Shown in pieces: positions 1 through 8,089 of a DNA stretch of 33,256 bases. Made by a program: the position numbers and the translations under genes. Within the stretch, counting starts at the first letter, position 1. Each line of letters starts with the position of its first letter. The notes under the pieces were generated by a model, which searched no databases, was not told where the DNA came from, and was given only the letters and a program-made list of their open reading frames with translations. Origin of the DNA: a bacterium (GTDB lineage Bacteria > SM23-31 > JAUVVT01); NCBI GenBank assembly GCA_030616165.1, contig JAUWXV010000010.1:1-33256 (forward strand), written 5' to 3'.

Positions 1-77
1 GAAAAGGATTAAAAGTATCGTTTAGGGTTGGTAGAAACTATAAGGGAGAATGTGCTATAGATGTTGAAGTAATGTAA
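1..77 (+). CDS. C-terminal fragment of a cold-shock-domain-like protein (partial, runs off the window)
   Basis: One frame is open from the window edge to a TAA at 75-77 and encodes a tail reading roughly KGLKVSFRVGRNYKGECAIDV. The pattern VSF-x-V-x(4)-KG-x-x-A-x-x-V resembles the last strands of CspA-type cold-shock domains, which bind single-stranded RNA or DNA. Only about 24 residues are visible, so the assignment is tentative. The upstream part lies outside the window. Confidence 0.45.
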   Translation, partial: KGLKVSFRVGRNYKGECAIDVEVM

Positions 78-91
78 ATTTTAATAAATTA

Positions 92-210
92 GGGAACAAA
101 CTACTTATTTCTTGACAATATGGTTAGAAAATTATACATTTTCGCACATCTCGAACGTTTTATAGACGAATGCACTCACCAAAAAAACGGGGAAGAAAAC
201 TAAAAAATAA
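92..210 (+). repeat. Degenerate ~120 bp repeat, copy 1
   Basis: This stretch begins GGGAACAAACTACTTATTTC and ends in CACCAAAAAAACGGGGAAGA followed by an A-rich tail. It matches the segment at 797-920 in order and spacing (GGGGACACAATACTTATTTC ... CACCAAAAAACCGGGTAGA). The GGGGACACAATACTT-type start resembles sequence I associate with ends of REP-associated/IS200-like transposase loci, but no transposase is present, so that link is inference. The copy also holds a promoter-like pair at 112-140. Confidence 0.6.
112..140 (+). promoter_or_regulatory. Sigma70-like promoter inside repeat copy 1
   Basis: TTGACA (112-117), a 17-bp spacer and TACATT (135-140) make a near-consensus promoter reading toward the TIR gene. 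The equivalent place in repeat copy 2 reads TTTACA, 17 bp, TAAATT, so the repeat may carry an outward promoter. Confidence 0.55.
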
Positions 211-225
211 ATTTTGAGTTAAAAA

Positions 226-690
226 ATGAGCTTTAATGTATTTATAAGTTATAGTACTAAAGATATCGAAAAAATAATTCCACATTTGGAGCGTTTCAGG
301 ACAATTGATGGAGTTAAGACATTTTTTGCAGATGAATCATTAATTCCGGGAAGTAAAATAAGCAATGAAATTACTAAAGCAATAAAAGAATGCGATGTTT
401 TTCTTCTATTCAATAGTTCATCAGCTAAAAAATCAAATTATGTACAGCAAGAAATAGGAATAGCAATAGCAAATAATAAAAATATTATTCCTATTGTTCT
501 TGATGTTTCAAAGCCAGAAGCAATGTTGATGGGTGTTAATTATCTTGACCTATCCGATAAGAAGAAATATGATGCTGAAATAAAACGTTTACATAATTTC
601 ATTATTTCAAAAGTTGAAAAAAAGAAACAAGACCAAGCTGTTTTAGTATTGGCTTTGTTGATATTAGCTCTCTTAATGTTGAAAGATTGA
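226..690 (+). CDS. Small TIR-domain protein with C-terminal hydrophobic segment
   Basis: The protein starts NVFISYSTKD, the classic TIR strand A and box 1, and continues with a SKISNEITKAIKECDVFLLF segment and a KSNYVQQEIGIA helix whose Glu sits where TIR NADases keep their catalytic Glu. Residues 1-130 form the whole domain. The last ~18 residues (VLVLALLILALLML) look like a membrane anchor. Bacterial TIR proteins usually hydrolyse NAD or make signalling nucleotides in defence, or take part in interactions; which applies here cannot be told. No clear Shine-Dalgarno precedes the ATG. The TGA lies 4 nt before the ATG of an hsdS stub, suggesting it once sat in a type I restriction locus. Confidence 0.85.
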   Translation: MSFNVFISYSTKDIEKIIPHLERFRTIDGVKTFFADESLIPGSKISNEITKAIKECDVFLLFNSSSAKKSNYVQQEIGIAIANNKNIIPIVLDVSKPEAMLMGVNYLDLSDKKKYDAEIKRLHNFIISKVEKKKQDQAVLVLALLILALLMLKD

Positions 691-694
691 AATA

Positions 695-865
695 ATGGTT
701 AATAAAACAAAATTCAAAGAAACTGAAATTGGAGTAATCCCTCAAGATTGGAATGTAAAAAGTATTTCTGATATTTCATCCTATTTCGGTCATTTCGGGG
801 ACACAATACTTATTTCTTTACAATTTTGCTATAAAATTATAAATTTTCGTATGGCACAATTGTAA
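695..865 (+). pseudogene. hsdS: Truncated hsdS (type I restriction specificity subunit) N-terminus
   Basis: An ORF starting 4 nt after the TIR stop reads MVNKTKFKETEIGVIPQDWN followed by VKSISDIS. The ETEIG-x-IP-x-DW-x-V motif is the standard opening of HsdS, the DNA-recognition subunit of type I restriction-modification enzymes. Homology ends after about 30 codons, close to the border of repeat copy 2, where the frame runs through repeat sequence to a TAA. No later HsdS sequence, hsdM or hsdR is seen. It is best read as a gene remnant cut by the repeat. Confidence 0.65.
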
Positions 866-920
866 GGAGTATTAGTCGCATGCTTTCACCAAAAAACCGG
901 GTAGAAAACCAAAAAAATAA
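797..920 (+). repeat. Degenerate ~120 bp repeat, copy 2
   Basis: This partner of the 92-210 repeat lies in the same orientation. The hsdS homology ends next to it. Together the copies bracket the TIR gene and the hsdS stub. No intact ORF lies in it, only a possible C-terminal tail (TKKPGRKPKK, then stop). Confidence 0.6.
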
Positions 921-954
921 AAACAAATACGTATTATGTCCTTACATTCCCCAT

Positions 955-1056
955 TCATAAATCATAAATTTCCAAATTTAAATAATCCGTGTAATCCGTG
1001 CAATCTGTGGATACTTCTTATCTTTGCCTCTCTCTGTGTTCTCTGTGGTTTAAATA
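955..1056. repeat. CACAGAG-type repeat fossil
   Basis: On the + strand the region holds AATCCGTGTAATCCGTGCAA, TCTGTGG and then CTCTGTGTTCTCTGTGGTTT. The same CTCTGTGGTT/AACCACAGAG words form the terminal inverted repeats of the GxxExxY cassette at 22.8-23.3 kb, so this is probably a gene-less remnant of the same kind of element. Confidence 0.5.
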
Positions 1057-1335
1057 ATTAATTTTTTCCTTGACTTCTCATCATTAATTTGTTATATTAT
1101 TATATAACAAAAATTGGAAATATTATAATATATACCAACACTAATAATTTTTAAATGAAAAATGCCCTTTTTTTCGAATAAATATTACCTTTAACCCTTG
1201 AATATAAATAAATTAACCCCTGGCACAAAATTCCCAAAAATCCTCATATATGGGAAAAATGGGAATTTTGATACTTTTTTCCCACAAAAATAGAGTAAAT
1301 TTTCCCATTTTTTAACATGCATTTTAATAATACAA
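1057..1335. other. AT-rich intergenic region 3' of aroE
   Basis: No gene is seen. A promoter-like TTGACT, 17 bp, TATATT occurs on the + strand at about 1071-1099 with no + strand gene behind it. The rest is A/T runs plus the inverted repeat described separately. Confidence 0.5.
1227..1269 (-). terminator. Candidate hairpin downstream of aroE
   Basis: AAAATTCCCA (1227-1236) and TGGGAATTTT (1260-1269) are perfect 10-bp inverted arms around a 23-nt loop, 67 bp beyond the aroE stop. It could end the biosynthetic transcript, but the loop is large and the U-tract short, so this is only a candidate. Confidence 0.35.
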
Positions 1336-2211
1336 TTATTTCAGGGCGGACACCAATTTTTCTTTAACCTTTTCGACAGGCATATCTTTTCCCGTCCAGA
1401 TTTTAAAAGCCTCTGCCCCTTGGAATATTAGCATATCGAGCCCGCCAACAGCAACAGCGCTTCTCTTTTCAGCCATCTTCTGAAGGGCGGTTCTTAGTGG
1501 ATTATAAACAAGGTCATAAACTATTTGGTCCTCATGCAAATCATTCTCATTATTAATAATAGACTTATGAACATCTGGCGTCATACCGACAGGTGTAGCA
1601 TTAATGATAAGTTTTGAATTTCTTATTTTCTCATCAAGATTATTTACTTCATCCAATAGATTAAATGAAATATCTACAGATTTTACTTCCCATAACTTTA
1701 TAAGTCTTCTCAAGTTATCTATTTTATCCTGTATAACATCGAGAATTACAATAGATTCCGGCTCAAACCTATAAAGAAGTGAATACAACACAGCCTTTGC
1801 TGCTCCTCCAGCGCCAAAAATTATTACCTTTTTCCCTTTAATATCATCTTTATACATTTCAAATGTCCTGAAAAATCCCCTGTGGTCAGTATTGTATCCA
1901 ATCGTCTTTCCATTTATAATCTTGACTGTATTAACTGCACCCATTTTTTTTACTTCTTCATCAACATCATCAAGAAGTTTTATAACCGATTCCTTAAAAG
2001 GCATAGTAACGTTAAATCCTACAGCCCCTGCCGACTTTAATCCAATCACAGCCTTTTCAAGCTCTTCTGGCTTAACCTCAAACGGAAGATAAACCCAATC
2101 CATAGAATGATACTCAAATGACAGATTATGCATCAAAGGGGATAGCGTATGTTTTATCGGATATCCTAATAATCCACAGAACTTTGAATATGTATAAATT
2201 CTTTCTTCCAT
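1336..2211 (-). CDS. aroE: Shikimate dehydrogenase (NADP+)
   Basis: AroE reduces 3-dehydroshikimate to shikimate, step 4 of chorismate synthesis. Visible motifs in order: substrate-binding HTLSPLMHN (residues 21-29, Thr in place of the first Ser of the usual S-x-S), NVTMPFKE with the catalytic Lys (~73), GAVNTV, GYNTD with the catalytic Asp (~109), nucleotide-binding GAGGAA (133-138), NATPVGM (~204-210), YNPLRT and the C-terminal GGLDMLIFQGAEAF. The 291-residue length is normal. GGGGA sits just upstream of the ATG, supporting this start. It is the last gene of the his-trp-aro block. Confidence 0.96.
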   Translation of the reverse strand: MEERIYTYSKFCGLLGYPIKHTLSPLMHNLSFEYHSMDWVYLPFEVKPEELEKAVIGLKSAGAVGFNVTMPFKESVIKLLDDVDEEVKKMGAVNTVKIINGKTIGYNTDHRGFFRTFEMYKDDIKGKKVIIFGAGGAAKAVLYSLLYRFEPESIVILDVIQDKIDNLRRLIKLWEVKSVDISFNLLDEVNNLDEKIRNSKLIINATPVGMTPDVHKSIINNENDLHEDQIVYDLVYNPLRTALQKMAEKRSAVAVGGLDMLIFQGAEAFKIWTGKDMPVEKVKEKLVSALK

Positions 2212-2306
2212 AAATTTCCCCTTTTAGCTAAGTCAGAATTTTATTAAAGTTTAAGTTTTCAAATACGGGATTTGTAAGAAAATATTTGTAAATTAATAAA
2301 TTATAA

Positions 2307-2840
2307 TTAACTTGAAATGAGTGAAATTATTTCCTCAGCGATTTTCTCCGGATTTTTGCCCACAGTTTCAATAATAAAATTTGCGGTTAGATAACCCGGC
2401 TCTCTTTTTTCGAAAAGGGGTGAAATTTTATTTATAAACTCATCCTCACTTGACAATGTTTTATCATCCTTCTTTAGAAGCGGTCTATCAGTACAATCCT
2501 TGACTCTCTTATAAATTTCCTCCGGAGTTACTTTTAGATAGATAAGTACTCCCTTGCTTTTCACAAATCTTTGGTTTTCTTCATTCATCAACGCACCTCC
2601 ACCAAGAGAAACTATTCTGCTTTCGGAGTCAGAAACCTTACGAAGAATTTCCCTTTCCAATCTCCTGAAATATGGCTCTCCAAATTCTTTGAATATATCA
2701 GAAATAGCCCTGTCTTCATTCTTTTCTATCAGAATGTCAAGGTCAATGAAATCGTAATCCAACTTTTCAGCAAGGATATTACCAATTGTAGTCTTACCGC
2801 TCCCCATAAAACCTGTTAAATATATTAACTTATTCCTCAT
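2307..2840 (-). CDS. aroK: Shikimate kinase
   Basis: AroK phosphorylates shikimate at O3 with ATP (step 5 of chorismate synthesis). The P-loop GFMGSGKTT (10-18), the DLD pair of the shikimate and Mg site (33-35), the FRRLE arginines (~58-62), GGGA (80-83) and the lid DRPLL (~118) are all present, with a normal length of 177 residues. It lies 95 bp upstream of aroE on the same strand. No strong ribosome-binding site is visible before the ATG. Confidence 0.95.
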   Translation of the reverse strand: MRNKLIYLTGFMGSGKTTIGNILAEKLDYDFIDLDILIEKNEDRAISDIFKEFGEPYFRRLEREILRKVSDSESRIVSLGGGALMNEENQRFVKSKGVLIYLKVTPEEIYKRVKDCTDRPLLKKDDKTLSSEDEFINKISPLFEKREPGYLTANFIIETVGKNPEKIAEEIISLISS

Positions 2841-2920
2841 ATTTACTTTAAAATTTTGGTTCTTCAGAAAATTTGTTCGTATTAAGAGGACATAATTGTT
2901 TTTGGATTTGATTCTCGTTT

Positions 2921-3047
2921 TGTCATTTCGAGTCCCGAATACTCGGGAGGAAATCTTATTCTTTATGTCATAGATAAAACATCAGAAAAATGAGATTTCT
3001 CAACTCCGTCTCAACGCAAATGTGGGGGGACTCCGCTCAAAATGACA
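2921..3047. repeat. Dispersed TGTCATT-bounded palindromic repeat
   Basis: The segment starts TGTCATTTCGAG and ends CTCAAAATGACA, forming imperfect inverted ends. It contains CCCGAATACTCGGG and GAGATTTCTCAACTCCGT. The same family (GTCATT-CGAGCGAAGCG ... GAATCTC) appears at 7729-7804 and 23990-24079. It fills the aroQ-aroK gap and encodes nothing. Confidence 0.6.
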
Positions 3048-3083
3048 TATAGAAATTGAATTTGTAAAATTACTATATACAAA

Positions 3084-3503
3084 TTAAACTAAACTTTCCA
3101 AAGCGAGGATATAACTTTTTGGACCGAAACCTGAAATTTGTCCTTTGCAAACAGGTGCAATAACAGACTTTAACCTAAAAAATTCCCGTGCATGTACATT
3201 TGATAAGTGGACTTCTATCGTTGGTATTTCCACAGCAGAAATCGCATCCCTTATGGCGATACTGTAATGTGTAAATGCTCCGGGATTTATTACAATGAAG
3301 TCTGTATTGCCAACAGCGGAATGAATTTTATCTATTATTTCCCCTTCGTGATTTGATTGAAAAAGTTCAACTTCGACTTTATTTTTATCAGCCCATTCTT
3401 TTATCATTCTGTTTATATCATCAAGAGTGCTTTTCCCGTAAATTTCTGTCTCCCTTTTGCCTGTTAGATTCAAATTTGGACCATGTATTATTAATGTTCT
3501 CAT
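3084..3503 (-). CDS. aroQ: Type II 3-dehydroquinate dehydratase
   Basis: AroQ removes water from 3-dehydroquinate to give 3-dehydroshikimate (step 3). Family motifs: [12 protein letters not shown] with the catalytic Arg and IYG nearby, [28 protein letters not shown] with the catalytic His, and [14 protein letters not shown]. The track ORF opens at 3527, but AAGAAGGA lies 9 nt before the ATG at 3501-3503 and the family begins at the following MRTLIIHGP, so I choose the inner start (139 aa). The upstream hairpin of the aroB-aroQ palindromic element ends close to this ribosome-binding site. Confidence 0.94.
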   Translation of the reverse strand: MRTLIIHGPNLNLTGKRETEIYGKSTLDDINRMIKEWADKNKVEVELFQSNHEGEIIDKIHSAVGNTDFIVINPGAFTHYSIAIRDAISAVEIPTIEVHLSNVHAREFFRLKSVIAPVCKGQISGFGPKSYILALESLV

Positions 3504-3530
3504 AATTACAAATCCTTCTTTTTGCAACTT

Positions 3531-3632
3531 ACTTCTTTTGAAAAAGAAGTAGGCAAGAAAACTTACTATTATTCTGAATATTCAGGATAAGTTTAAAGTT
3601 TCTTTGCTTACTTTCTTTGAAAAGAAAGTAAG
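3531..3632. repeat. Nested palindromic element, aroB-aroQ gap
   Basis: Outer hairpins ACTTCTTTTGAAAAAGAAGT (3531-3550) and CTTACTTTC...GAAAGTAAG (3607-3632) flank mirrored words (GCAAGAAAACTT and AAGTTTCTTTGC) and a small central palindrome CTGAATATTCAG. The element runs from the aroB stop codon (3633-3635) almost to the aroQ ribosome-binding site, so it is essentially the whole gap. Confidence 0.8.
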
Positions 3633-4724
3633 TTAATTCTTTGATATATAATTGAACGCTTCTATAATAATATCCTCGGATATATCGTTACGAATAACTA
3701 TTTTCCCTATATCTTCGAGGAGCACAAAGTGAATCTTTCCACTTTTTACTTTTTTATCTCTTGCGATTGCATTCAGGAGGTCTTTTCCTTTAATAGTGTT
3801 AAACTCACTTTTTATATTAAGTCTTTTCAATAAATTTTCCAGTCTCAAGAATTTCTTTTTATCTAAAATTCCGATTTTTTCCGAAATCCAACCAGCAGCA
3901 ATCATTCCGAGAGTAATAGCCTCGCCATGCAGATAAATCTTATAATTAGTAAGGTTTTCAACCGCATGCCCTATAGTATGACCGAAGTTCAGGATTCTCC
4001 TGAGACCCGATTCTCTTTCGTCAAGGTTTACAACGTCTGCCTTTATTTCACAGGAGCGAAAAATTACCTCCTCCATCTTTTTCATATTTTTAAGACTATT
4101 TATATCTTCAAAATTTTCTTCAATAAATGTTAAAAAAGATTCATCTTTTATAGCACCGTATTTTATTACTTCACCCATTCCGGCATTAAGTTCTCTCGGC
4201 GGTAATGTCGTAAGCACGAGAGGGTCGATAAATACAAAAATCGGCTGATAAAATGCTCCGATTAGGTTTTTGCCCAGCCGGTGATTAATTCCTACCTTTC
4301 CCCCTACACTGCTGTCTGTTTGGGCTATTAATGTTGTGGGAATCTGAACAAATTTTATACCCCTCATAAATGTCGAAGCAGCGTAACCGGCAAGGTCTCC
4401 TACAACGCCCCCTCCAAGTGAAACCACAACTGAATCCCTTGAAAAATTTTTTTCTATGAGGCGGTCATAAACAGATTCTAAAACAGATAAAGTCTTGAAT
4501 TTTTCACCAGGCGGAATTTCTATTATCGAAACATCAAATCCTTTATCTTTAATACTTTTTTCAACAATAGCACTGTAGTAATTTTTTACAATGCTGTCTG
4601 TAACAAGTGCAATTCTTTTACCTTTATAATGTTTCTGGAGGAACTCACCGAATCTATTAAGACATTCTTTTTCGATATAAACCGGATAACTTCTCTCTTT
4701 TAAATCTACTTTCAATGTTTTCAT
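3633..4724 (-). CDS. aroB: 3-dehydroquinate synthase
   Basis: AroB cyclises DAHP to 3-dehydroquinate (step 2) using NAD+ and a divalent metal. Motifs: PPGEKFKTL, VSLGGGVVGDLAGYAAS (NAD-binding), FVQIPTTLIAQTDSSVGGKVGINH with the lysine-rich active site, ELNAGMGEVIKYG (metal Glu), FGHTIGHAVE and HGEAI (metal His residues). The 363-residue length is typical. The TAA directly abuts a palindromic hairpin, and another element separates it from aroC upstream. Confidence 0.96.
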   Translation of the reverse strand: MKTLKVDLKERSYPVYIEKECLNRFGEFLQKHYKGKRIALVTDSIVKNYYSAIVEKSIKDKGFDVSIIEIPPGEKFKTLSVLESVYDRLIEKNFSRDSVVVSLGGGVVGDLAGYAASTFMRGIKFVQIPTTLIAQTDSSVGGKVGINHRLGKNLIGAFYQPIFVFIDPLVLTTLPPRELNAGMGEVIKYGAIKDESFLTFIEENFEDINSLKNMKKMEEVIFRSCEIKADVVNLDERESGLRRILNFGHTIGHAVENLTNYKIYLHGEAITLGMIAAGWISEKIGILDKKKFLRLENLLKRLNIKSEFNTIKGKDLLNAIARDKKVKSGKIHFVLLEDIGKIVIRNDISEDIIIEAFNYISKN

Positions 4725-4734
4725 AGTATTTTTT

Positions 4735-4884
4735 TTCTTTTGAAAAGAAAGTATTTTCCGCCTCTGCTAATATACTTTAGGCAGGATAGAAATTTTAAAC
4801 TCATCACTTATTCCCACGAGCACTCGTGGGAATAAGTGATAACAGCAAGTTTTCTTGCTTACTTCTTTTTCAAAAGAAGTAAGC
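4735..4884. repeat. Nested palindromic element, aroC-aroB gap
   Basis: It comprises TTTCTTTTGAAAAGAAAG (4735-4752), a central hairpin with 18-bp perfect arms and a 2-nt loop (4803-4840, core CCCACGAG/CTCGTGGG), AGCAAGTTTTCTTGCT, and a 13-bp-arm hairpin GCTTACTTCTTTT.../...AAGAAGTAAGC (4857-4884). The last hairpin is read as the C-terminal codons and stop of aroC. Confidence 0.82.
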
Positions 4885-6028
4885 TTTTAATTTCATCGAT
4901 ACTGTCGCATCCATACTTTTCGAGGAAAGCATTTGCTATAACCAATGCAAGTACAGATTCAGCAATAACAGCAGCAGAAGGAACTGCACAGGTATCAGAC
5001 CTTTCTTTGTGTGCTTTTGCAGGAGACTTCGTAAATATATCTACAGAATTCAACGGAATAGTTAAAGTCGGAATTGGTTTCATTGCAATCCTCACTACAA
5101 TAGGTTCGCCGCTTGTTATGCCGCCTTCAATCCCTCCGGCATTGTTGGTTTTTCTGTAAAACCCCATTTTTCTGCTGTCTTTTGATTTATCATCATAAAA
5201 GATTTCATCGTGCATTTGTGAACCCGAAAGTGATGCTGACTGGAATCCCGCACCTATCTCAATCCCTTTAATAGCAGGAATTGACATCATAGCATGTGCT
5301 ATTTGACCATCCATTCTTCTGTCCCAGTGCACATGACTCCCAAGTCCAATTGGAAGTCCTGATGCAATTATTTCTGCAACCCCGCCAACAGAATCACCAT
5401 TTGCCTTTGCACCATCGATAACATTCATCATCCGCAATTCAGTCTTTTTGTCAAGGCATCTTATTGGAGACTTATCAGCAAGAACATTTATCTCTTTTAA
5501 ATCTATATTCTGCAAACTGAGTGTGCTTCTGACATCTTTTATTTGAATCACATGACTCACAATAAAAATTTCAAACTCCTCCAGAAGTCTCCTCGCTGCT
5601 GAACCAACAGCCACTCGAACCGCAGTCTCTCTCGCACTCGACCTCTCAAGCACATTTCTTATATCATTATGTCTGTACTTGATTGTCCCGGCAAAATCAG
5701 CATGCCCCGGTCTCGGTATCGTCACTTTTTCTATGTCTGATTCTGTGGGTGATATACTCATTGTCTCCTTCCAGTTCTCCCAATCTTTATTCTCTACAAC
5801 AAAAGTAATTGGACTGCCCAGAGTCTTTCCAAATCTTACGCCGGACAAAATTTTAACCCTATCAGATTCAATCTTCATTCTCTCGCTCCTTCCGTATCCA
5901 AGTTGTCTTCTCTTTAATTGCCGGTTAATATACTCCTCCGATAACTCAAGACCAGCAGGCATCCCTTCCAATATGCCCGTTAGTGCTTTACCGTGTGACT
6001 CACCTGATGTTAAGTATCTTATAATCAT
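4859..6028 (-). CDS. aroC: Chorismate synthase
   Basis: AroC eliminates phosphate from EPSP to form chorismate and needs reduced FMN. Signatures: [19 protein letters not shown] near the N-terminus, [56 protein letters not shown] and [13 protein letters not shown]. The length of 389 is normal. Its last residues, SLLLLKKK and the stop, are encoded inside a palindromic hairpin (4857-4884), so the native C-terminus seems to have been replaced by the element. The genuine enzyme sequence ends around IDEIK. Confidence 0.96.
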   Translation of the reverse strand: MIIRYLTSGESHGKALTGILEGMPAGLELSEEYINRQLKRRQLGYGRSERMKIESDRVKILSGVRFGKTLGSPITFVVENKDWENWKETMSISPTESDIEKVTIPRPGHADFAGTIKYRHNDIRNVLERSSARETAVRVAVGSAARRLLEEFEIFIVSHVIQIKDVRSTLSLQNIDLKEINVLADKSPIRCLDKKTELRMMNVIDGAKANGDSVGGVAEIIASGLPIGLGSHVHWDRRMDGQIAHAMMSIPAIKGIEIGAGFQSASLSGSQMHDEIFYDDKSKDSRKMGFYRKTNNAGGIEGGITSGEPIVVRIAMKPIPTLTIPLNSVDIFTKSPAKAHKERSDTCAVPSAAVIAESVLALVIANAFLEKYGCDSIDEIKSLLLLKKK

Positions 6029-6382
6029 AATATAACTCTATTAAATTTTTATTTAATAAAATATTCAACTTTAACTTCACTAACTATTATCTTTCGAAAA
6101 ATAAAGTAGAATATTAAAAATATAAAGTCGTATATTTATGATAAAACACCGATAAGAACAGTAAGTCAGACATTCTTGTCTGACCATAATATCCGAGGGA
6201 CAGACAGGAATGTCTGTCCTACTCCAAAATTTACAAAAGTTAAGATTTTTAGTTAAAAGTCCTACTTTCTTCGAAAAGAAAATAGGGAAAGAAACTTTTA
6301 ATTCATCATTAATTTCTTGCATATCAAGGAATATGTGATATCAGTAAGTTTTCTTGCTGATGTGGCAATGCCACCTTCTTTT
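6029..6382. other. aroA-aroC gap: repeats only
   Basis: No gene is supported. The stretch holds palindromes of the CAGACATTCTTGTCTG family (about 6163-6182) and GGACAGACAGGAATGTCTGTCC (about 6200-6221), which recur at 24303-24326, followed by a nested palindromic element (6261-6396). The 80-codon track ORF here is made of these repeats. Confidence 0.6.
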
Positions 6383-6396
6383 TCAAAAAAGTAAGT
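6261..6396. repeat. Nested palindromic element, aroA-aroC gap
   Basis: CCTACTTTCTTCGAAAAGAA (imperfect hairpin, 6261-6286) is followed by GGGAAAGAAACTTTTAATTC, a degenerate centre, AGTAAGTTTTCTTGCTGATG, a small GTGGCAATGCCAC palindrome and CTTCTTTTTCAAAAAAGTAAG. The aroA TGA lies within its inner edge. This copy is more decayed than most. Confidence 0.65.
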
Positions 6397-7657
6397 CAAA
6401 AAATCCAGGAAATGAAATATCAGCCCATTCTGCATCTTTTATTATTGTACTTCCTTCAGCATTGAGCCCGGCAATCGAGAATGCAAGAGCAATCCTGTGG
6501 TCGCCAAAACTTTCGAGTTCTGCTCCCTTAAGTTTGTTTGGTCCATTTATGATTATTCCATCCGAAAGTTCTTTTACATCTGCCCCCAATCTCTTTAAGT
6601 TTGTTACTACTGCCTTTATTCTGTCTGTCTCTTTAACTCTAAGTTCACCTGCATCTTTGATTATTGTTTCTCCCTCAGAAACAGAAGCCACAATTGAAAG
6701 AATGGGAATCTCATCAATAACTCTCGGAATCGTCTCCCCGGATATTTCAATTCCTTTTAATTCAGAAGACTTTACCAGTATATCCGCTACTGGTTCATTA
6801 TTTATCTCTCTCATATTCTGCATATATATATTTGCTCCCATTCTTTTTAATACATCGATAATTCCGGTTCTGGTAGGATTAACTCCCACATCTTTAAGTA
6901 AAATTTCGGAATTATCAACAATCAGCGCTCCGGCAATAAAAAACGCAGCAGATGATAAATCGCCGGGAATAAAAATTTCTCTTCCTTTAAGTTTTTGCCC
7001 TCCTTCAATTGAAATATTATTACCATTGACAGCCACATTTCCGCCCATATACGCCAACATTCGCTCAGAATGGTCTCTCGATTTGTAAGGCTCAAGAATC
7101 TGCGTAATTCCATCTGCATAAAGGGAAGCAAGCATTATTGAAGATTTCACCTGGGCGCTCGCAATGGGCGAAACATATTTTATAGCCGTGAGTTTTTTGC
7201 CAACAATTATAAGAGGGGCGCAATTATCATCACTTTCCCCTTTAATTTCTGCTCCCATCAACTTTAGAGGATTTGTTATCCTTTTCATCGGGCGATTTTG
7301 AATAGAATTATCTCCGGTAATTGTCGATTTAAACTTCTGACCCGCAAGAACACCGGTTAGAAGCCGAATAGTCGTTCCAGAATTGCCAACATCTATTACT
7401 GTCGAAGGCTTCGATAATCCATAAAGCCCTTTACCGTGTATTATTATAGAGTCATTCTTTTCTTCAAATGAGACTCCAAGTTGTTTTAGACACCTAACTG
7501 CACTCTGTATATCGCCACCTGTTCCCAGGTGGGTTATTATTGTATCACCCTCAGCAATCGAACCAAATATCACTGACCTTATCGAGATAGATTTATCCCC
7601 GGGAATAGATATCTCGCCGCGAATACTTTCTGATTTCTTTATTAATTTATTCATCAA
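6383..7657 (-). CDS. aroA: 3-phosphoshikimate 1-carboxyvinyltransferase (EPSP synthase)
   Basis: AroA joins PEP to shikimate-3-phosphate (step 6). Motifs: PGDKSISIRS near residue 20 (the GDKSIS form seen in class II-like enzymes), GNSGTTIRLL, GDNSIQNRPM, SAQVKSSIMLA, SRDHSERML, DLSSAAFF, DEIPILSI, KETDRI and the C-terminal FGDHRIALAF. The 424-residue length is typical. The start could be either of the two leading Met codons. It is separated from tyrA by a 432-bp repeat-filled gap. Confidence 0.96.
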   Translation of the reverse strand: MMNKLIKKSESIRGEISIPGDKSISIRSVIFGSIAEGDTIITHLGTGGDIQSAVRCLKQLGVSFEEKNDSIIIHGKGLYGLSKPSTVIDVGNSGTTIRLLTGVLAGQKFKSTITGDNSIQNRPMKRITNPLKLMGAEIKGESDDNCAPLIIVGKKLTAIKYVSPIASAQVKSSIMLASLYADGITQILEPYKSRDHSERMLAYMGGNVAVNGNNISIEGGQKLKGREIFIPGDLSSAAFFIAGALIVDNSEILLKDVGVNPTRTGIIDVLKRMGANIYMQNMREINNEPVADILVKSSELKGIEISGETIPRVIDEIPILSIVASVSEGETIIKDAGELRVKETDRIKAVVTNLKRLGADVKELSDGIIINGPNKLKGAELESFGDHRIALAFSIAGLNAEGSTIIKDAEWADISFPGFFDLLF

Positions 7658-8089
7658 AAATTCTAAAAATATACAAATTAATTTAATTTTATATATAACA
7701 TCTTAAATAAGATGATATAAGATGCTGTTGAGATTGCCTCGTCGCTACGCTCCTCGCAATGACACGTTATACCTGTCATTCCGAGCGAAGCGTGGGAATC
7801 TCATGAAAAATTATCAATCCTTTTTTTCTAAATTTATAATCATATCGTTTATTTATTTATTACGTTTCATATAGTAAATCTTTTATTTCAATTGAATCTT
7901 TAAAAAATATAAATATTCTAAAGGTCGGGTTCGATAAATCGAACCCCTACATTTAATAATATGTTAACATTATATTTGTAGGCAACAATATTGTATAAAT
8001 CATTCCCTAATTTTAAGACATTTAATAACATTAATGTTTTATTTGTAGGGGCTTGATTTATCAAGCCTTATTTAAAAATTTGTTAGATT
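7658..8089. repeat. aroA-tyrA gap: dispersed palindromic repeats
   Basis: The gap has no gene. It contains the GAGATTGCC...CAATGACA / TGTCATTCCGAGCGAAGCG pair (about 7729-7804), GGTTCGATAAATCGAACC with flanking GG/CC (about 7924-7950) and TTTGTAGGGGCTTGATTTAT followed by CAAGCC (about 8042-8067). The last appears in reverse orientation at 30720-30752. No vestige of a pheA gene was recognised here. Confidence 0.6.

Noticed and set aside
6080-6322. 80-codon ORF on the - strand between aroC and aroA
   Set aside because: It runs through palindromic repeats (CAGACATTCTTGTCTG family and the nested element), with no family resemblance.
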